A stretch of DNA of 47,052 nucleotides from Bacteroidaceae bacterium. Lineage in GTDB: Bacteria > Bacteroidota > Bacteroidia > Bacteroidales > Bacteroidaceae. Shown one piece after another: positions 17,192 through 27,197 of this stretch. A program made the position numbers and the translations under genes. The notes below the pieces were generated by a model. It saw nothing but the letters and a program-made list of their open reading frames with translations. It searched no databases and had not been told where the DNA came from. Each line of letters opens with the position of its first letter. The first letter of the stretch is position 1. Where the stretch lies: assembly GCA_017546785.1 (NCBI GenBank), contig JAFYRW010000017.1, positions 1 through 47,052 of the forward strand, read 5' to 3'.

Positions 17192-18526
17192 TTACTCATT
17201 GTCATCATAATCTTCTTCTCTTGCGGCATTGTCGAGCCAATCGAAAAATAGGTCCTTTATTTTGCGTCCCTTATCCTTTATCACTTTCTGCTCCTTTGTC
17301 ACTTTCGGCTCTTGGGGCTTGTTTATTACGGGTTCCTCAACCTTTACCTGCTCTGGCTCGTCGCCGAAAAGACTATTGGGCGTGGGCTGTGATGCTACAA
17401 TCTCCTCTTTGCGACAGCAATTCTGCTTGCCCATCTTTAACAGTCCGTAGAGCGTGGGAGTAAGGGCGCCTTTCATATGATAGAGGCCCTCTTCGCTGCG
17501 GTAGTTCGATGCAAACTCTGTGACTATGCGCAATTTGAATCCTGCAAGATGTTCATCGAGCAGCAGGGCGATATTCTTTAATCTTGCTCCGCCACCGGTG
17601 ACGATAATGTTGTTTATATTCTCCTTAGAAAGCTCTATTCTGCGTTTCACATTCAATAGAATTTCGGCTACGCGTGCTCCTATTATCTCATTGACAAGTT
17701 CGGTGGGCAGTGCGCTGTTGTCGGTTGCATCCGATGCGTATCCTTTGAATATCTTGAGCTGCTCTGCCTCCTGATGGGTGATATTCTCGCTGCAGAGGTC
17801 TTTGGTGATATTCTCGCTTCCCAAAGGAATAACAGCAATATGTCGCATAATATTGTTGGAATACAATGCAACGGTTGTTGTCTCGGAGCCAATGTTCACA
17901 AGGGCGCATCCGCTGCGTTTCTCATCCTCGCTGAGCAGAATGTCTGCCTCTATGCGTGTAGCATTGAAGCTTTCGGCAATCTCGATATTGGCAAGGGAGA
18001 GACTCTCGTTAAGCTGCTTTATATATTGCTCCTTTATTATGATATTCAAGAAATTGCACTCGATGCGACGGGTGGGAATACCTATTGGCGAGTTGTTTGT
18101 GTCGCCGTTCAACTTATATTCCTGCGGAATTACCTGAATCTTCTTGTAACCGTCGGGTACTACGAATGCTGTATCATTTTCCGATGCAATCTCATCAATG
18201 ATATTCTGTGTAATCTTTGTATATTCGTTAAAATCCTTGACTACAGTGGATTTTAGAGATTTCATAGATAATCCTCCAAAGGCAATATAAGCCTTTTGAA
18301 TCTCTATATTATCCATCTGCGCCTCCATACGGTTGATGATGCTTGTCAGGCATTGGCCTGTCTCATCGACGTTGCGTACAACGCCTTTTGTAATAAAACC
18401 GCTGACGGGCTCGCTTGCGTAGGCTACAATCTTTATTCCATCGTAGGTCTCCACGCCTACAGCGCCGGAGATTTTTGATGAACCAATCTCAATTGCTGCT
18501 ATGTAACTACTTTCTCCCATATTCAT
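17192..18526 (-). CDS. ftsA: Cell division protein FtsA
   Basis: I place the start at the ATG at 18526, giving 444 residues beginning MNMGESSYIAAIEIGSSK. That ATG overlaps the ftsQ stop as TAATG and is preceded by AAGGAG at good distance; an upstream ATG at 18544 would lie inside ftsQ. FtsA is an actin-fold ATPase anchoring FtsZ to the membrane. IAAIEIGSSKISGAV is the phosphate-1 motif, GSETTTVALY is phosphate 2, and IIVTGGGARLKNI is the adenosine motif. The extreme C-terminus RKIKDLFFDWLDNA looks like the amphipathic membrane-binding helix, after a charged linker rich in Lys, Glu and Pro (about 370-420). Confidence 0.94.
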   Translation of the reverse strand: MNMGESSYIAAIEIGSSKISGAVGVETYDGIKIVAYASEPVSGFITKGVVRNVDETGQCLTSIINRMEAQMDNIEIQKAYIAFGGLSMKSLKSTVVKDFNEYTKITQNIIDEIASENDTAFVVPDGYKKIQVIPQEYKLNGDTNNSPIGIPTRRIECNFLNIIIKEQYIKQLNESLSLANIEIAESFNATRIEADILLSEDEKRSGCALVNIGSETTTVALYSNNIMRHIAVIPLGSENITKDLCSENITHQEAEQLKIFKGYASDATDNSALPTELVNEIIGARVAEILLNVKRRIELSKENINNIIVTGGGARLKNIALLLDEHLAGFKLRIVTEFASNYRSEEGLYHMKGALTPTLYGLLKMGKQNCCRKEEIVASQPTPNSLFGDEPEQVKVEEPVINKPQEPKVTKEQKVIKDKGRKIKDLFFDWLDNAAREEDYDDNE

Positions 18527-19257
18527 TATCTCCTTTTTGTACAAATTACCTGATTCTTGAATTCAATGTTTATCTTGCTGTATTTGTTCCAGCCAATTTC
18601 GTTTAGTCCCTTGTCGTAGAATTTTCGCAGCTTAGAGAATTTCTCATCAAGATTCTCTATCCTGCCAATCTCCACTATATGGTTTCCTATTCGTGGAACA
18701 AGCAATGCCTCCTTGTTTGATGTAAAGAATATCTGCTCTGTCTGTTCCTGCCAGAATCTGTTCTCGTCCAAGAAAAGTGCTATCTGCAGAAGCTCGTTCT
18801 TTGCCATTTCCCGGTCGATGTTTCCGTTTGCTACCGGCAGATAGAGAGCCTTAGGAAGGCCGTTTATTATATCGCCCTTGTCGTCGATGAAAAATTCCCT
18901 GCCCTCTTTGTCGAATACCTGCATTATGGGGCGTTTGCATTTTACGTTTATGCCGACAATCTCTCTATGGCTCTTGAAACATTCGCAATTCTCAATGAGT
19001 GACGAGCTTTCTATCGTCCTTTCAATCTTATCGCACGAAATATTATTTATCGGTCGGTCGTTGATGGCCAATCCTTTGGAACGCAACAACGACTCAATGT
19101 CCTCAACTGCAAGAATGTCCATTGCGTAGTCATCGATGGATACGGCGATACCTTTGCAGCTGCTCTCCTGTGGCTTTCCGGTAAGGAACATCAGTGCAAA
19201 TATTATATATGCTCCTGCAATGAACATTGTCAGTATAAGGGCTGTCTTTTTTAGCAT
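18526..19257 (-). CDS. ftsQ: Cell division protein FtsQ/DivIB
   Basis: This 243-residue bitopic membrane protein has a short cytoplasmic start MLKKTALILT, one membrane helix at about 5-27, and an exported part. The conserved FtsQ features are a POTRA-like region around VEDIESLLRSKGLAINDRPI with KIERTIESSSLIENCECF, and then VKCKRPIMQVFDKEGREFFI. It links cytoplasmic and periplasmic parts of the divisome. FtsQ diverges quickly, so the call relies on topology, these motifs and position: it overlaps murC by 7 bases (ATGCTAA) at its start and ftsA by one base at its stop. Confidence 0.88.
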   Translation of the reverse strand: MLKKTALILTMFIAGAYIIFALMFLTGKPQESSCKGIAVSIDDYAMDILAVEDIESLLRSKGLAINDRPINNISCDKIERTIESSSLIENCECFKSHREIVGINVKCKRPIMQVFDKEGREFFIDDKGDIINGLPKALYLPVANGNIDREMAKNELLQIALFLDENRFWQEQTEQIFFTSNKEALLVPRIGNHIVEIGRIENLDEKFSKLRKFYDKGLNEIGWNKYSKINIEFKNQVICTKRR

Positions 19258-20639
19258 ATTTTCTCTTTTAAAATATCGACGATTGCCGGAACGTCATTCT
19301 CAAGATCTCCTGCTCCTAACGCTACCACTACCTCGAATGTATCTTTCTTCTCTTCAACAATCTGCAGAATATCTTTTCTTGTGCATAGAGTCTTGTCTAC
19401 CCGCTCGTCTATACGGTTGAATATAAGCTCGCTTGTTACTCCCGGGATAGGAAGCTCGCGTGCAGGATATATGTCTAGCAGTATAACTTCGTCGAATATG
19501 GACAGGCTCTCGGCAAACTCGGTGTAAAAGTCATTGGTGCGGCTGTAAAGGTGCGGCTGGAAAATTGCTGTTATCTTCTTGTCGCTGTATAGCTCCTTCA
19601 TTGATTTTGCACACGCTTTTATTTCGTCAGGGTGGTGCGCATAGTCGCTGAGCACTACAATATTCTCCTCCTTTAATCTAAAATCGAAGCGTCTGTCGGC
19701 ACCGGCAAAACTTTTCATTCCCTCTCTCAGCTCCTCGGCTGTTGCACCGCAAATTTCGGCCATTGCCATTGCTGCTATGCCATTCTCGATGTTTATGCTT
19801 ACTGGTACTCCAAGCTCAACGTCGGCAATCCTTTGTTCGGGTGATACATAATCGAATATTATGCGTCCGCCGCCGATGCGTATATTCTCGGCGTGAAAAT
19901 CTCCACTCTCGCGACCGTATGTGAAGCATTGTACCCCCTCTTTTGTGCGTGGCTTTACCTCGAGTCCCTCGTGTATTATAAGATAGCCGTCCTGTCGTAT
20001 CTTCTCAGTGAATTGAGCAAACGCCTCAAGATAATTCTCTTTGTTGCCGTAAATATCCAGATGGTCGGGGTCGGCCGAGGTAATAGCGGCAATATAGGGT
20101 GTCAAATGCAGGAAAGAGCGGTCGTACTCATCGGCCTCAATAACTACATAGTCGCTTTTGTCGGTGAGTATGAGATTGCTACCGTAGTTTTTTGAAATTC
20201 CTCCCAGGAATGCGGCGCAGTCTACATTTGAACTATGCAGCAGATGGGCTGTCATTGTCGAGGTTGTTGTCTTTCCGTGTGTTCCGGCAGCGCATACTCC
20301 TAGCTTCTCTCCGGTGATTATTCCAAGAACCTCGGCTCTTTTCTTTATTACAAAGCCATTCTCTTTGAAATATTCCCACTCTTTGTGTCCTTTGGGTATC
20401 GCAGGAGTGTATATTACGAGTGTATCCTCGCTGTTCTTGCACTCCTCGGGGATAAGAGCGCAATTCTCATCAAAATGCAATTGTGCACCCTCCTCTATAA
20501 GGCGGTTGGTCAATTCTGTAGGAGTGCGATCGTATCCTGCAACAAATTTACCTTCGGACAAGAAGTATCTTACAAGCGCGCTCATACCGATACCGCCTGC
20601 CCCAAGAAAATATACCGAATTTATATTGCTGAATTTCAT
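19251..20639 (-). CDS. murC: UDP-N-acetylmuramate--L-alanine ligase
   Basis: This 462-residue cytoplasmic Mur ligase adds the first amino acid to UDP-MurNAc using ATP. The N-terminal Rossmann motif is FLGAGGIGMSALVRYFL. The ATP-binding loop is CAAGTHGKTTTSTMTAHLL (about 112-130). VVIEADEYDRSFLHLTP holds the catalytic Glu and Asp. The C-terminal ligase domain carries LSDYAHHPDEIKACAKS and IFQPHLYSRT, which distinguish MurC from the other Mur ligases. The start overlaps the murG stop as TAATG and the end overlaps ftsQ by 7 bases, so translation of the three genes is probably coupled. Confidence 0.96.
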   Translation of the reverse strand: MKFSNINSVYFLGAGGIGMSALVRYFLSEGKFVAGYDRTPTELTNRLIEEGAQLHFDENCALIPEECKNSEDTLVIYTPAIPKGHKEWEYFKENGFVIKKRAEVLGIITGEKLGVCAAGTHGKTTTSTMTAHLLHSSNVDCAAFLGGISKNYGSNLILTDKSDYVVIEADEYDRSFLHLTPYIAAITSADPDHLDIYGNKENYLEAFAQFTEKIRQDGYLIIHEGLEVKPRTKEGVQCFTYGRESGDFHAENIRIGGGRIIFDYVSPEQRIADVELGVPVSINIENGIAAMAMAEICGATAEELREGMKSFAGADRRFDFRLKEENIVVLSDYAHHPDEIKACAKSMKELYSDKKITAIFQPHLYSRTNDFYTEFAESLSIFDEVILLDIYPARELPIPGVTSELIFNRIDERVDKTLCTRKDILQIVEEKKDTFEVVVALGAGDLENDVPAIVDILKEKIC

Positions 20640-21793
20640 TATTTTATATTCTCGTTTTTACGTCGTGTTTCTTTTTCAATGAATGCGTCGGCAAAAATAA
20701 GTACCTGTTTGGCAATATCCTGTGCCGCATTGGGCTTTGCCATCTTCTTGATGTTGCTGCTCAGAGTCTCCAATTTGTCGGCATCGTTTACTGTTGCAAC
20801 GGCGCTTTTTATAAGTTCTTCTTTTGCTTGTGCGTCGCTGACGTGTATGGCAGCATCCTTCTCTACCAATGCCATTGCATTTTTTGTCTGATGATCTTCG
20901 GATACATTGGGCGAGGGTACTAATATTACAGCTTTTCCCAACAGTGCAAACTCCGAGATTGAGCCTGCTCCGGCGCGCGATACAACAAGATTGGCTGCCG
21001 CAAGAGCGTCGGCCATATTTGTTACAAAGTCGGTGACGATAAGATTATCGGGCTTGCCGGCATCCTGTACGCGCAGCTTCATCTCCTCGAAATAGAATTT
21101 ACCTGTCTGCCATATAAACTGAATGTCGCTGTTGGTCTTTATAAGCTCTATGTTCGATAGCACGCTCTCGTTCATACTGCGTGCGCCGAGGCTTCCTCCG
21201 ACGATGAGCACACATTTTTTTGCAGGGTCGAGTCCCATACTTTTCATTGCCTCGTCGCGGTTGGCTGCTTTTGCAACAAGATTGCTACGTACAGGGTTGC
21301 CTGTAAGCTTCAGCTTCTCGTGTGGGAAGAAACGCTCCATTCCTTCGTATGCAACGCATATCATCTTTGCATTTTTTGCGAGCAATTTATTGGTAACACC
21401 CGCATAGGAGTTCTGCTCTTGAATGATTGTGGGAATATCCATCTGCGCTGCAGTCTTTAGAGTAGGGCCGCTTGCGTATCCGCCTACTCCAACTACTACC
21501 TGCGGCTTAAAATCCTTTATAATCTTTCGGGCTTTTCTCTGACTCTTTAGTATGAGCCATAGAACCTTTATGTTTTTCCAAAGATGTTTGCGGTTGAATC
21601 CTGCTATGGGTAGTCCGACAATCTTGTAGCCTGCCTCTGGGACACGCTGCATTTCCATACGATTTTCTGCTCCAACAAACAGAATGTCGGCATTAGGCTG
21701 TATGCTTTTTATTGCATCGGCAATTGAGAGAGCCGGGAAAATATGTCCTCCGGTTCCTCCACCGCTTATTATCACTTTGTAGTCTCTTTTCAT
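20639..21793 (-). CDS. murG: UDP-N-acetylglucosamine transferase MurG
   Basis: The ATG at 21793 gives 384 residues starting MKRDYKVIISGGGTGGHIFP; the frame can be extended three codons to a TTG, which I do not favour. GGGTGGHIFPALSIADAI is the lipid I-binding glycine loop. VVGVGGYASGPTLKTA and IIQEQNSYAGVTNKLLAK belong to the N-terminal domain. VIVGGSLGARSMNES and VVSRAGAGSISEFALLGKAV belong to the UDP-GlcNAc-binding domain. MurG converts lipid I to lipid II on the inner face of the membrane. It lies between ftsW (30 bp gap) and murC (one-base overlap). Confidence 0.95.
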   Translation of the reverse strand: MKRDYKVIISGGGTGGHIFPALSIADAIKSIQPNADILFVGAENRMEMQRVPEAGYKIVGLPIAGFNRKHLWKNIKVLWLILKSQRKARKIIKDFKPQVVVGVGGYASGPTLKTAAQMDIPTIIQEQNSYAGVTNKLLAKNAKMICVAYEGMERFFPHEKLKLTGNPVRSNLVAKAANRDEAMKSMGLDPAKKCVLIVGGSLGARSMNESVLSNIELIKTNSDIQFIWQTGKFYFEEMKLRVQDAGKPDNLIVTDFVTNMADALAAANLVVSRAGAGSISEFALLGKAVILVPSPNVSEDHQTKNAMALVEKDAAIHVSDAQAKEELIKSAVATVNDADKLETLSSNIKKMAKPNAAQDIAKQVLIFADAFIEKETRRKNENIK

Positions 21794-21823
21794 AATGCTC
21801 AATATTTAATTGTCAATATGGTG

Positions 21824-23101
21824 CTATTCTATAGGAGCCTCTTTCTTCTCCTTTTCTCGCTCTAATCTTTTTGCCTCGCGGCTTATACACAGGATTATTC
21901 CTATATATACACAGTTTATCAGTATCGCTGTTCCTCCCTGACTGACGAGCGGCAACGGCTGTCCCGTCACAAAGTCGCTTACCGAAATGAACATATGCAT
22001 CAATGCCTGCACTGTTATAATTATGGCTATTGCTATTACAAGGAATGCTGCATAGGGGTCCTCGCATTTGCTGGCTATTCTTCCGCTCCTGAAGAGCAGT
22101 GTCAGATAGAGCAAAAGAACGCCAATGCCTCCAATGAGTCCAAGCTCTTCTATTATTATAGAATAGATAAAGTCGGAGTGTGCTAGAGGGATAAAATCGC
22201 GCTGTACCGATTTTCCCGGTCCTTTACCAAAGAGGCTGCTTGTGCCTATCGCCAATTTTGAATACAGATTCTGATGGTCACCGTTCTTTATGGAATTCTT
22301 ATAGAACTCTTTGGGGCTTAGTGGCTTGTCGGATTCGTCCTTGTCCACCAATCGGTTCTTCCAGGTAAGCATCTTGCGCTCGAATGCTCCTCCGTGCTTC
22401 GCGCTGTCGGGAGTAGCCATTATGGTAGCAAAGCCTATTGCGCCAATAACTGCTACTGCAGCCAATAGTCCGGCCAGATGCTTGCCGTTTATGTTTCCTA
22501 TTATCATCATAGCCAATAGTGCTGCAGCTATAATCATTACCGTCGAAAGGTTCTCCACGAAAATAAGTATGCTGGGTATAATGGCTATGGCAATGATGGT
22601 TATCATTGTGTAGTCTTTTGTATCATCCTCCTTTTGTGGTCGCAGATAAATGAGTGACATTGCCTCTTTTAGGGAAAGATGCGTTCTGTTGCCCTTCTGC
22701 GCCTTTGCAAGAATAAGAGAGGTCATCATCATAATGCCCATCTTTGCAATCTCCGATGGCTGGAAGCGTACACCCAATATTGTCACCCAACGGGCGCTGT
22801 CGTTTACTCTGTCGCCACCGACAAAAGCATATATGAGAAGCACTACTCCTACGACATATACAAATTTAGAAAAGTTTCTTATCCATTCGAGCTTCATATT
22901 GTGAAAGAACCACACGACGCCTATTCCGGCAATAAGGAACAAGGCGTGCTTTGTTATTGGCTTCCAGTAGCTGCCCATTTCGTATGTCATACGACTGCTG
23001 GCACTGAATACCTCAATAAGCGATAGGGCGCATAAAATAAAGAATACCGCCCATACGACCTTGTCGCCCTTGAATAATTTTCGTGTTACATTCTTAACCA
23101 T
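21824..23101 (-). CDS. ftsW: SEDS peptidoglycan glycosyltransferase FtsW
   Basis: This 425-residue polytopic membrane protein has about ten hydrophobic segments. Typical SEDS stretches are LSLIEVFSASSRMTYEMGSY, RWVTILGVRFQPSEIAKMG, LFGKGPGKSVQRDFIPLAHS with DFIYSIIIEELGLIGGIGVL, and FVTGQPLPLVSQGGTAILIN near the end. The Pro/Gln-containing loop before the last helices is characteristic of FtsW/RodA. Its place between murD and murG supports FtsW rather than RodA. It polymerises septal glycan with FtsI. Between the second and third conserved blocks there is a charged loop (about 230-270). The start overlaps the murD stop by 8 bases (ATGGTTAA). Confidence 0.93.
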   Translation of the reverse strand: MVKNVTRKLFKGDKVVWAVFFILCALSLIEVFSASSRMTYEMGSYWKPITKHALFLIAGIGVVWFFHNMKLEWIRNFSKFVYVVGVVLLIYAFVGGDRVNDSARWVTILGVRFQPSEIAKMGIMMMTSLILAKAQKGNRTHLSLKEAMSLIYLRPQKEDDTKDYTMITIIAIAIIPSILIFVENLSTVMIIAAALLAMMIIGNINGKHLAGLLAAVAVIGAIGFATIMATPDSAKHGGAFERKMLTWKNRLVDKDESDKPLSPKEFYKNSIKNGDHQNLYSKLAIGTSSLFGKGPGKSVQRDFIPLAHSDFIYSIIIEELGLIGGIGVLLLYLTLLFRSGRIASKCEDPYAAFLVIAIAIIITVQALMHMFISVSDFVTGQPLPLVSQGGTAILINCVYIGIILCISREAKRLEREKEKKEAPIE

Positions 23102-24440
23102 TGTTCTCCAATAGATTTTTCACTTCTGCTTTAAATTGGTTACCACGATCCTCGTAGCTTTTGAATAGGTCGAAGCTTGCGCAGCAGGGACTCAATAGTA
23201 CAGTCTCGCCATTCTTTGCCATTCTGTGTGCCGCCTCAATACAGCTCTTCATCGATTGAACGTCGGCAACAGGCAACCCGAAGCTGTCGAAATAGTTGTG
23301 CAGCTTGCTGTTGTCGGCTCCCAGATAGATGAGTCCGCAGCATTTCTCACGGACAAGATCGGCAATCTCGTCGTAGTTGTTTCCTTTGTCCTTTCCTCCC
23401 AGAATAAGAATACATTTTCTTTTCATACTCTGCAGAGCATACCAGCAACTGTTCACATTGGTAGCCTTTGAGTCGTTTATATACTCGACGCCGTCGATTG
23501 TCGCAACCTTTTCGAGACGATGCTCAACGCCTTTAAAGCTCTTTAGAGCCTCGCGGATAGTCTCTTTGCGTATTCCTGCAACGTTGGCCGATATTCCTGC
23601 TGCCATAGAATTGTAGAGATTGTGCTTGCCGGTGAGCGACAGCTCCTCCTGCTCCATATTAAAAGGAGTAGGTTCGGTAAAGACAATCTTCTCGTTCTGT
23701 GTGTAGGCTGCCATTCCCTCGTTCTTTACCTCGGCAAATGGGTATAGTTTGCCGTGGCGGTGCTTGGGAAGCTCCTTTCTTATTATAGGGTCGTCGTTCC
23801 AAAATACGAATGCATCATCGGGTCCCTGGTTCTGCAGAATGCGTAATTTTGCATCAACATAATTCTGCATATTGTATCCGTAACGGTCAAGATGGTCGGG
23901 GGTGATGTTCATAAGCACTGCGACATCCGCGCGGAACTCATACATATTGTCGAGCTGAAAGCTGCTCAATTCCACAATATAGTAGTCCTTGTCGCCCTCG
24001 GCGACCTGTAGCGCAAGGCTGCTGCCTATGTTTCCTGCAAGGCCTACATTAAGACCCGCCTCGCGGAATATATGATATATGAGCGAGGTAGTGGTGGTCT
24101 TTCCGTTGCTTCCGGTTATACACACCATCTTTGCTTTTGTGTATCGTCCGGCAAACTCAATCTCCGATATAATAGGAATGCCAGCCTCCATAATCTTTTG
24201 AACCATAGGGGCTTCTGTGGGTATACCGGGGCTTTTTATTACCTCTTGCGCGTTCAATATAAGGCTCTCGGTGTGCTGTTTCTCCTCCCACTCAATGCCT
24301 TTATCGTCGAGCATCTTCTTGTATTTGTCGGCAATAGTGCCAAAGTCGGAAAGGAATACATCGAATCCCAATTTCTTTGCAAGAATAGCTGCGCCGCAAC
24401 CGCTTTCGCCTCCACCCAATATTACTATTCTCTTTTCCAT
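23094..24440 (-). CDS. murD: UDP-N-acetylmuramoylalanine--D-glutamate ligase
   Basis: This 448-residue Mur ligase adds D-Glu to UDP-MurNAc-L-Ala. It opens with RIVILGGGESGCGAAILAKK. The ATP loop is CITGSNGKTTTTSLIYHIF (about 107-125). VVELSSFQLDNMYEF and NITPDHLDRYGYNMQNYV carry active-site residues. ALKSFKGVEHRLEKV and EYINDSKATNVNSCWYAL mark the MurD C-terminal domain, with ILGGKDKGNNYDE and VLLSPCCASFDLFKSYEDRG at the end. The gene is 2 bp after mraY and overlaps ftsW by 8 bases. Confidence 0.96.
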   Translation of the reverse strand: MEKRIVILGGGESGCGAAILAKKLGFDVFLSDFGTIADKYKKMLDDKGIEWEEKQHTESLILNAQEVIKSPGIPTEAPMVQKIMEAGIPIISEIEFAGRYTKAKMVCITGSNGKTTTTSLIYHIFREAGLNVGLAGNIGSSLALQVAEGDKDYYIVELSSFQLDNMYEFRADVAVLMNITPDHLDRYGYNMQNYVDAKLRILQNQGPDDAFVFWNDDPIIRKELPKHRHGKLYPFAEVKNEGMAAYTQNEKIVFTEPTPFNMEQEELSLTGKHNLYNSMAAGISANVAGIRKETIREALKSFKGVEHRLEKVATIDGVEYINDSKATNVNSCWYALQSMKRKCILILGGKDKGNNYDEIADLVREKCCGLIYLGADNSKLHNYFDSFGLPVADVQSMKSCIEAAHRMAKNGETVLLSPCCASFDLFKSYEDRGNQFKAEVKNLLENNG

Positions 24441-24442
24441 TT

Positions 24443-25702
24443 TTATCTTATCTTAAGAGTCATTAGTGTTATTGCTGCCATAATGATTGTAACAATCCAA
24501 AAGCGGAATGTTATCTTAGCTTCGTGCATAGGCTGTTTAGGACCTTTCAGCAGATATTTACAGTTAGGGTCGAGCTTGCTGTCGGCAACGTTGTAGTGGT
24601 GGTGAAGCGGGGTGTAACGGAATATTCTTTGTCTTACCCCTCTCTTCTTGCCGCTCTTGAAATATGCTACCTGCAATATCACCGAAAGATTCTCTACCAC
24701 AAAAATACCGCATAGCAGCACAAGCAGAATCTCTTTGTGTATGAGAATAGCAACAACAGCAATTATTCCACCGATGGTAAGGCTTCCTGTGTCGCCCATA
24801 AATACCTGTGCGGGGAACGAATTATACCACAGGAATCCGATGAGCGCTCCAATAAATGCAAAGCAGAATATGACGACCTCTTCGCTTCCGGGGAGGAACA
24901 TTATATTAAGATACTCGGCCCAATTTACGTGGCTCGATACATAGGCAAGCACAGCAAGTGCAACGCCTATTATGGCTGCGTTTCCGGCGAGCATTCCATC
25001 CATTCCATCGTTGAGATTGGCGCCGTTCGATACTGCCGTAACAATGAAAATTGTTACAATGACAAAGAGAATCCATCCTGCAATATCCTTATAATCGCCG
25101 CAGAAGCTCATAATCTCGGAGTAGTCGAGATTGTGGTTCTTTATAAAAGGTATCGTTGTCTGGTTCAGTTTCTCGGGTATTATGCTGTGCTGTACTTCTA
25201 TCTGATTGTCGGGCAGCTCAATGGTAACATTCTCGCGCATTACCGATTGGGGGCTCAAATACAATGTTATGCCAATGACAAGGCCCAACAGTACCTGTGC
25301 AAAAATCTTCACCTTGCCGGGAATGCCATCCTTGTTCTTCTTGAATGTCTTTATATAATCGTCAGCGAGTCCAATAATTCCCAACCACACGGTAGTTCCC
25401 AGCAACAGCAGCATATATACATTGTCCAAGCGTCCCAAAAGAAGACAGGGGATAAGTATCGATACAATGATTATTATACCGCCCATAGTGGGTACGCCTA
25501 CCTTAAGATTGGTCTTGTCAAAGTCGCGCAAATTCTCCGAAATTTGTCTTTTGCGGAAGAATCTTATAAAATACTCTCCGAATATTGTAGAAATAAGCAG
25601 CGCAAGAACAATTGCAGTCAATGCTCGGAACGATGTATAGGTAAATAGTCTCGCACCGGGAAAATTGCTCTCGTTTAATAACTTAAAAAGTTCGTATAGC
25701 AT
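24443..25702 (-). CDS. mraY: Phospho-N-acetylmuramoyl-pentapeptide transferase
   Basis: This 419-residue integral membrane enzyme transfers phospho-MurNAc-pentapeptide to undecaprenyl phosphate, making lipid I. It has roughly ten membrane segments. Conserved cytoplasmic loops are KVGVPTMGGIIII, GLADDYIKTFKKNKDGIPGK (catalytic Asp pair), NLNDGMDGMLAGNAAI, VFMGDTGSLTIGG and the C-terminal histidine motif YTPLHHHYN. An extra stretch of about 50 residues between the third and fourth conserved blocks (around 175-230, including ENVTIELPDNQIEV) makes it longer than the ~360-residue E. coli protein. I recall this insertion from other Bacteroidota. The ATG is 12 bp after murE. Confidence 0.95.
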   Translation of the reverse strand: MLYELFKLLNESNFPGARLFTYTSFRALTAIVLALLISTIFGEYFIRFFRKRQISENLRDFDKTNLKVGVPTMGGIIIIVSILIPCLLLGRLDNVYMLLLLGTTVWLGIIGLADDYIKTFKKNKDGIPGKVKIFAQVLLGLVIGITLYLSPQSVMRENVTIELPDNQIEVQHSIIPEKLNQTTIPFIKNHNLDYSEIMSFCGDYKDIAGWILFVIVTIFIVTAVSNGANLNDGMDGMLAGNAAIIGVALAVLAYVSSHVNWAEYLNIMFLPGSEEVVIFCFAFIGALIGFLWYNSFPAQVFMGDTGSLTIGGIIAVVAILIHKEILLVLLCGIFVVENLSVILQVAYFKSGKKRGVRQRIFRYTPLHHHYNVADSKLDPNCKYLLKGPKQPMHEAKITFRFWIVTIIMAAITLMTLKIR

Positions 25703-25714
25703 ATTGAACCTGTT

Positions 25715-27169
25715 TTATGCGTTGAAAATCTCGTTTATAACCTCTTTGTCGTCGAAATGGTGCTTGACACCCTGAACATCTTGATAATTCTCGTGTCCTT
25801 TGCCGGCAACGACAACAACGTCTCCTTTCTGAGCAAGAGCGCAAGCGGTGCGTATAGCCTCTTTGCGGTCCACAATGGATATTACATTCTTCTTCTGTTC
25901 GGGAGTAAGGCCCTCGAGCATATCATTTATAATATCCTGCGGCTCCTCGAATCGTGGGTTGTCCGACGTAATTATTACTCTGCTGCTTGCCTTTACAGCC
26001 TCCTGTGCCATAATGGGACGCTTGCCTTTGTCGCGGTTGCCGCCCGCGCCTACTACTGTGATAATGTTGCCTCGTCCGTGAAGCACGTCATTTACAGTGC
26101 CTAACACATTCTTTATGGCGTCGGGAGTGTGTGCATAATCAACTATTGCAGAATATCCCTCTTTTGAGTGCAGTGCCTCGAATCGTCCCGACACAGGCTT
26201 CAGTGTGCTCAACACTCGCAGAACCTCCTCGGGATCTTTACCAAGCTCCACAGCAGCGCCGAATATTGCCAGCAGATTGCTTACATTGAATCGTCCGGTC
26301 AATAATGTGTTGAATTCGCGGTTGTTGAACTCAAGCAACATACCGTCAAGATGCATTTCTACAATCTTTCCTTTGTAGTCCGACATCATTCGTGTCGAAT
26401 ATTTCTTAATGTCGGCACGACAATTCTGCACCATTATATTGCCATTCTTATCGTCGAGATTGGTTATTGCAAATGCTTCGCGAGGCAATGTGTCAAAGAA
26501 GCTCTTCTTGCATTTAAGGTAGTTGTCCATTGTCTCGTGAAAATCCATATGGTCGCGTGTGAGGTTCGTGAATATTCCTCCGGCAAAATTAAGGCCACCC
26601 ACGCGCTGCTGGGCCAATGCGTGTGAACTGACCTCCATAAAGGCATATTCGCAACCCTCCTCGACCATTTCTCCGAGCAGACGGTTAAGGGTCACTGCGT
26701 CGGGCGTGGTGTGTGTCGATGGTATCTCCTTGTCGTTTATGTAATTGCATACTGTAGAAATAAGACCGCAATTGTGTCCCATTTCGCGGAACATACGGTA
26801 GAGCTCTGTGGCTATTGTTGTTTTACCGTTTGTTCCTGTTACTCCAACCAATTTAAGCTGCTGTGTGGGATTGCCAAAGAAAGCAGTGGCAATGATGCCT
26901 ACTACAGCCTGCGCGTCGGCAACCTTGATGTATGCGACAGTGGGGCTTGTATGCTCGGGCATTGTCTCGCAGACAATGGCTACTGCTCCTTTCTCCTCGG
27001 CCGAAGCAATGAATTTGTGTCCGTCGCTCTGTGTTCCGCGTACGGCAATAAAAAGATCGCCGGCCTCGATAAGGCGTGAATCGATATTTACTCCTGTTAT
27101 CTCAACCTCTTCTTTTGGCAGAATAAGCTGTGTGTAACTGATGTTTCTAAATAGATCTCTTAGTCTCAT
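25715..27169 (-). CDS. murE: UDP-MurNAc-tripeptide synthetase, meso-diaminopimelate adding
   Basis: This 484-residue Mur ligase adds the third residue of the stem peptide. The ATP loop is [20 protein letters not shown] (about 108-127). Other matches are [47 protein letters not shown] and [14 protein letters not shown]. The motif DNPR at 403-406 is the known signature for meso-diaminopimelate rather than L-lysine, so the organism should have DAP-type peptidoglycan. [17 protein letters not shown] is the typical C-terminal block. It lies 28 bp after ftsI and 12 bp before mraY. Confidence 0.95.
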   Translation of the reverse strand: MRLRDLFRNISYTQLILPKEEVEITGVNIDSRLIEAGDLFIAVRGTQSDGHKFIASAEEKGAVAIVCETMPEHTSPTVAYIKVADAQAVVGIIATAFFGNPTQQLKLVGVTGTNGKTTIATELYRMFREMGHNCGLISTVCNYINDKEIPSTHTTPDAVTLNRLLGEMVEEGCEYAFMEVSSHALAQQRVGGLNFAGGIFTNLTRDHMDFHETMDNYLKCKKSFFDTLPREAFAITNLDDKNGNIMVQNCRADIKKYSTRMMSDYKGKIVEMHLDGMLLEFNNREFNTLLTGRFNVSNLLAIFGAAVELGKDPEEVLRVLSTLKPVSGRFEALHSKEGYSAIVDYAHTPDAIKNVLGTVNDVLHGRGNIITVVGAGGNRDKGKRPIMAQEAVKASSRVIITSDNPRFEEPQDIINDMLEGLTPEQKKNVISIVDRKEAIRTACALAQKGDVVVVAGKGHENYQDVQGVKHHFDDKEVINEIFNA

Positions 27170-27197
27170 ATGGCGTGTTTTTTCTCCTTATTATATA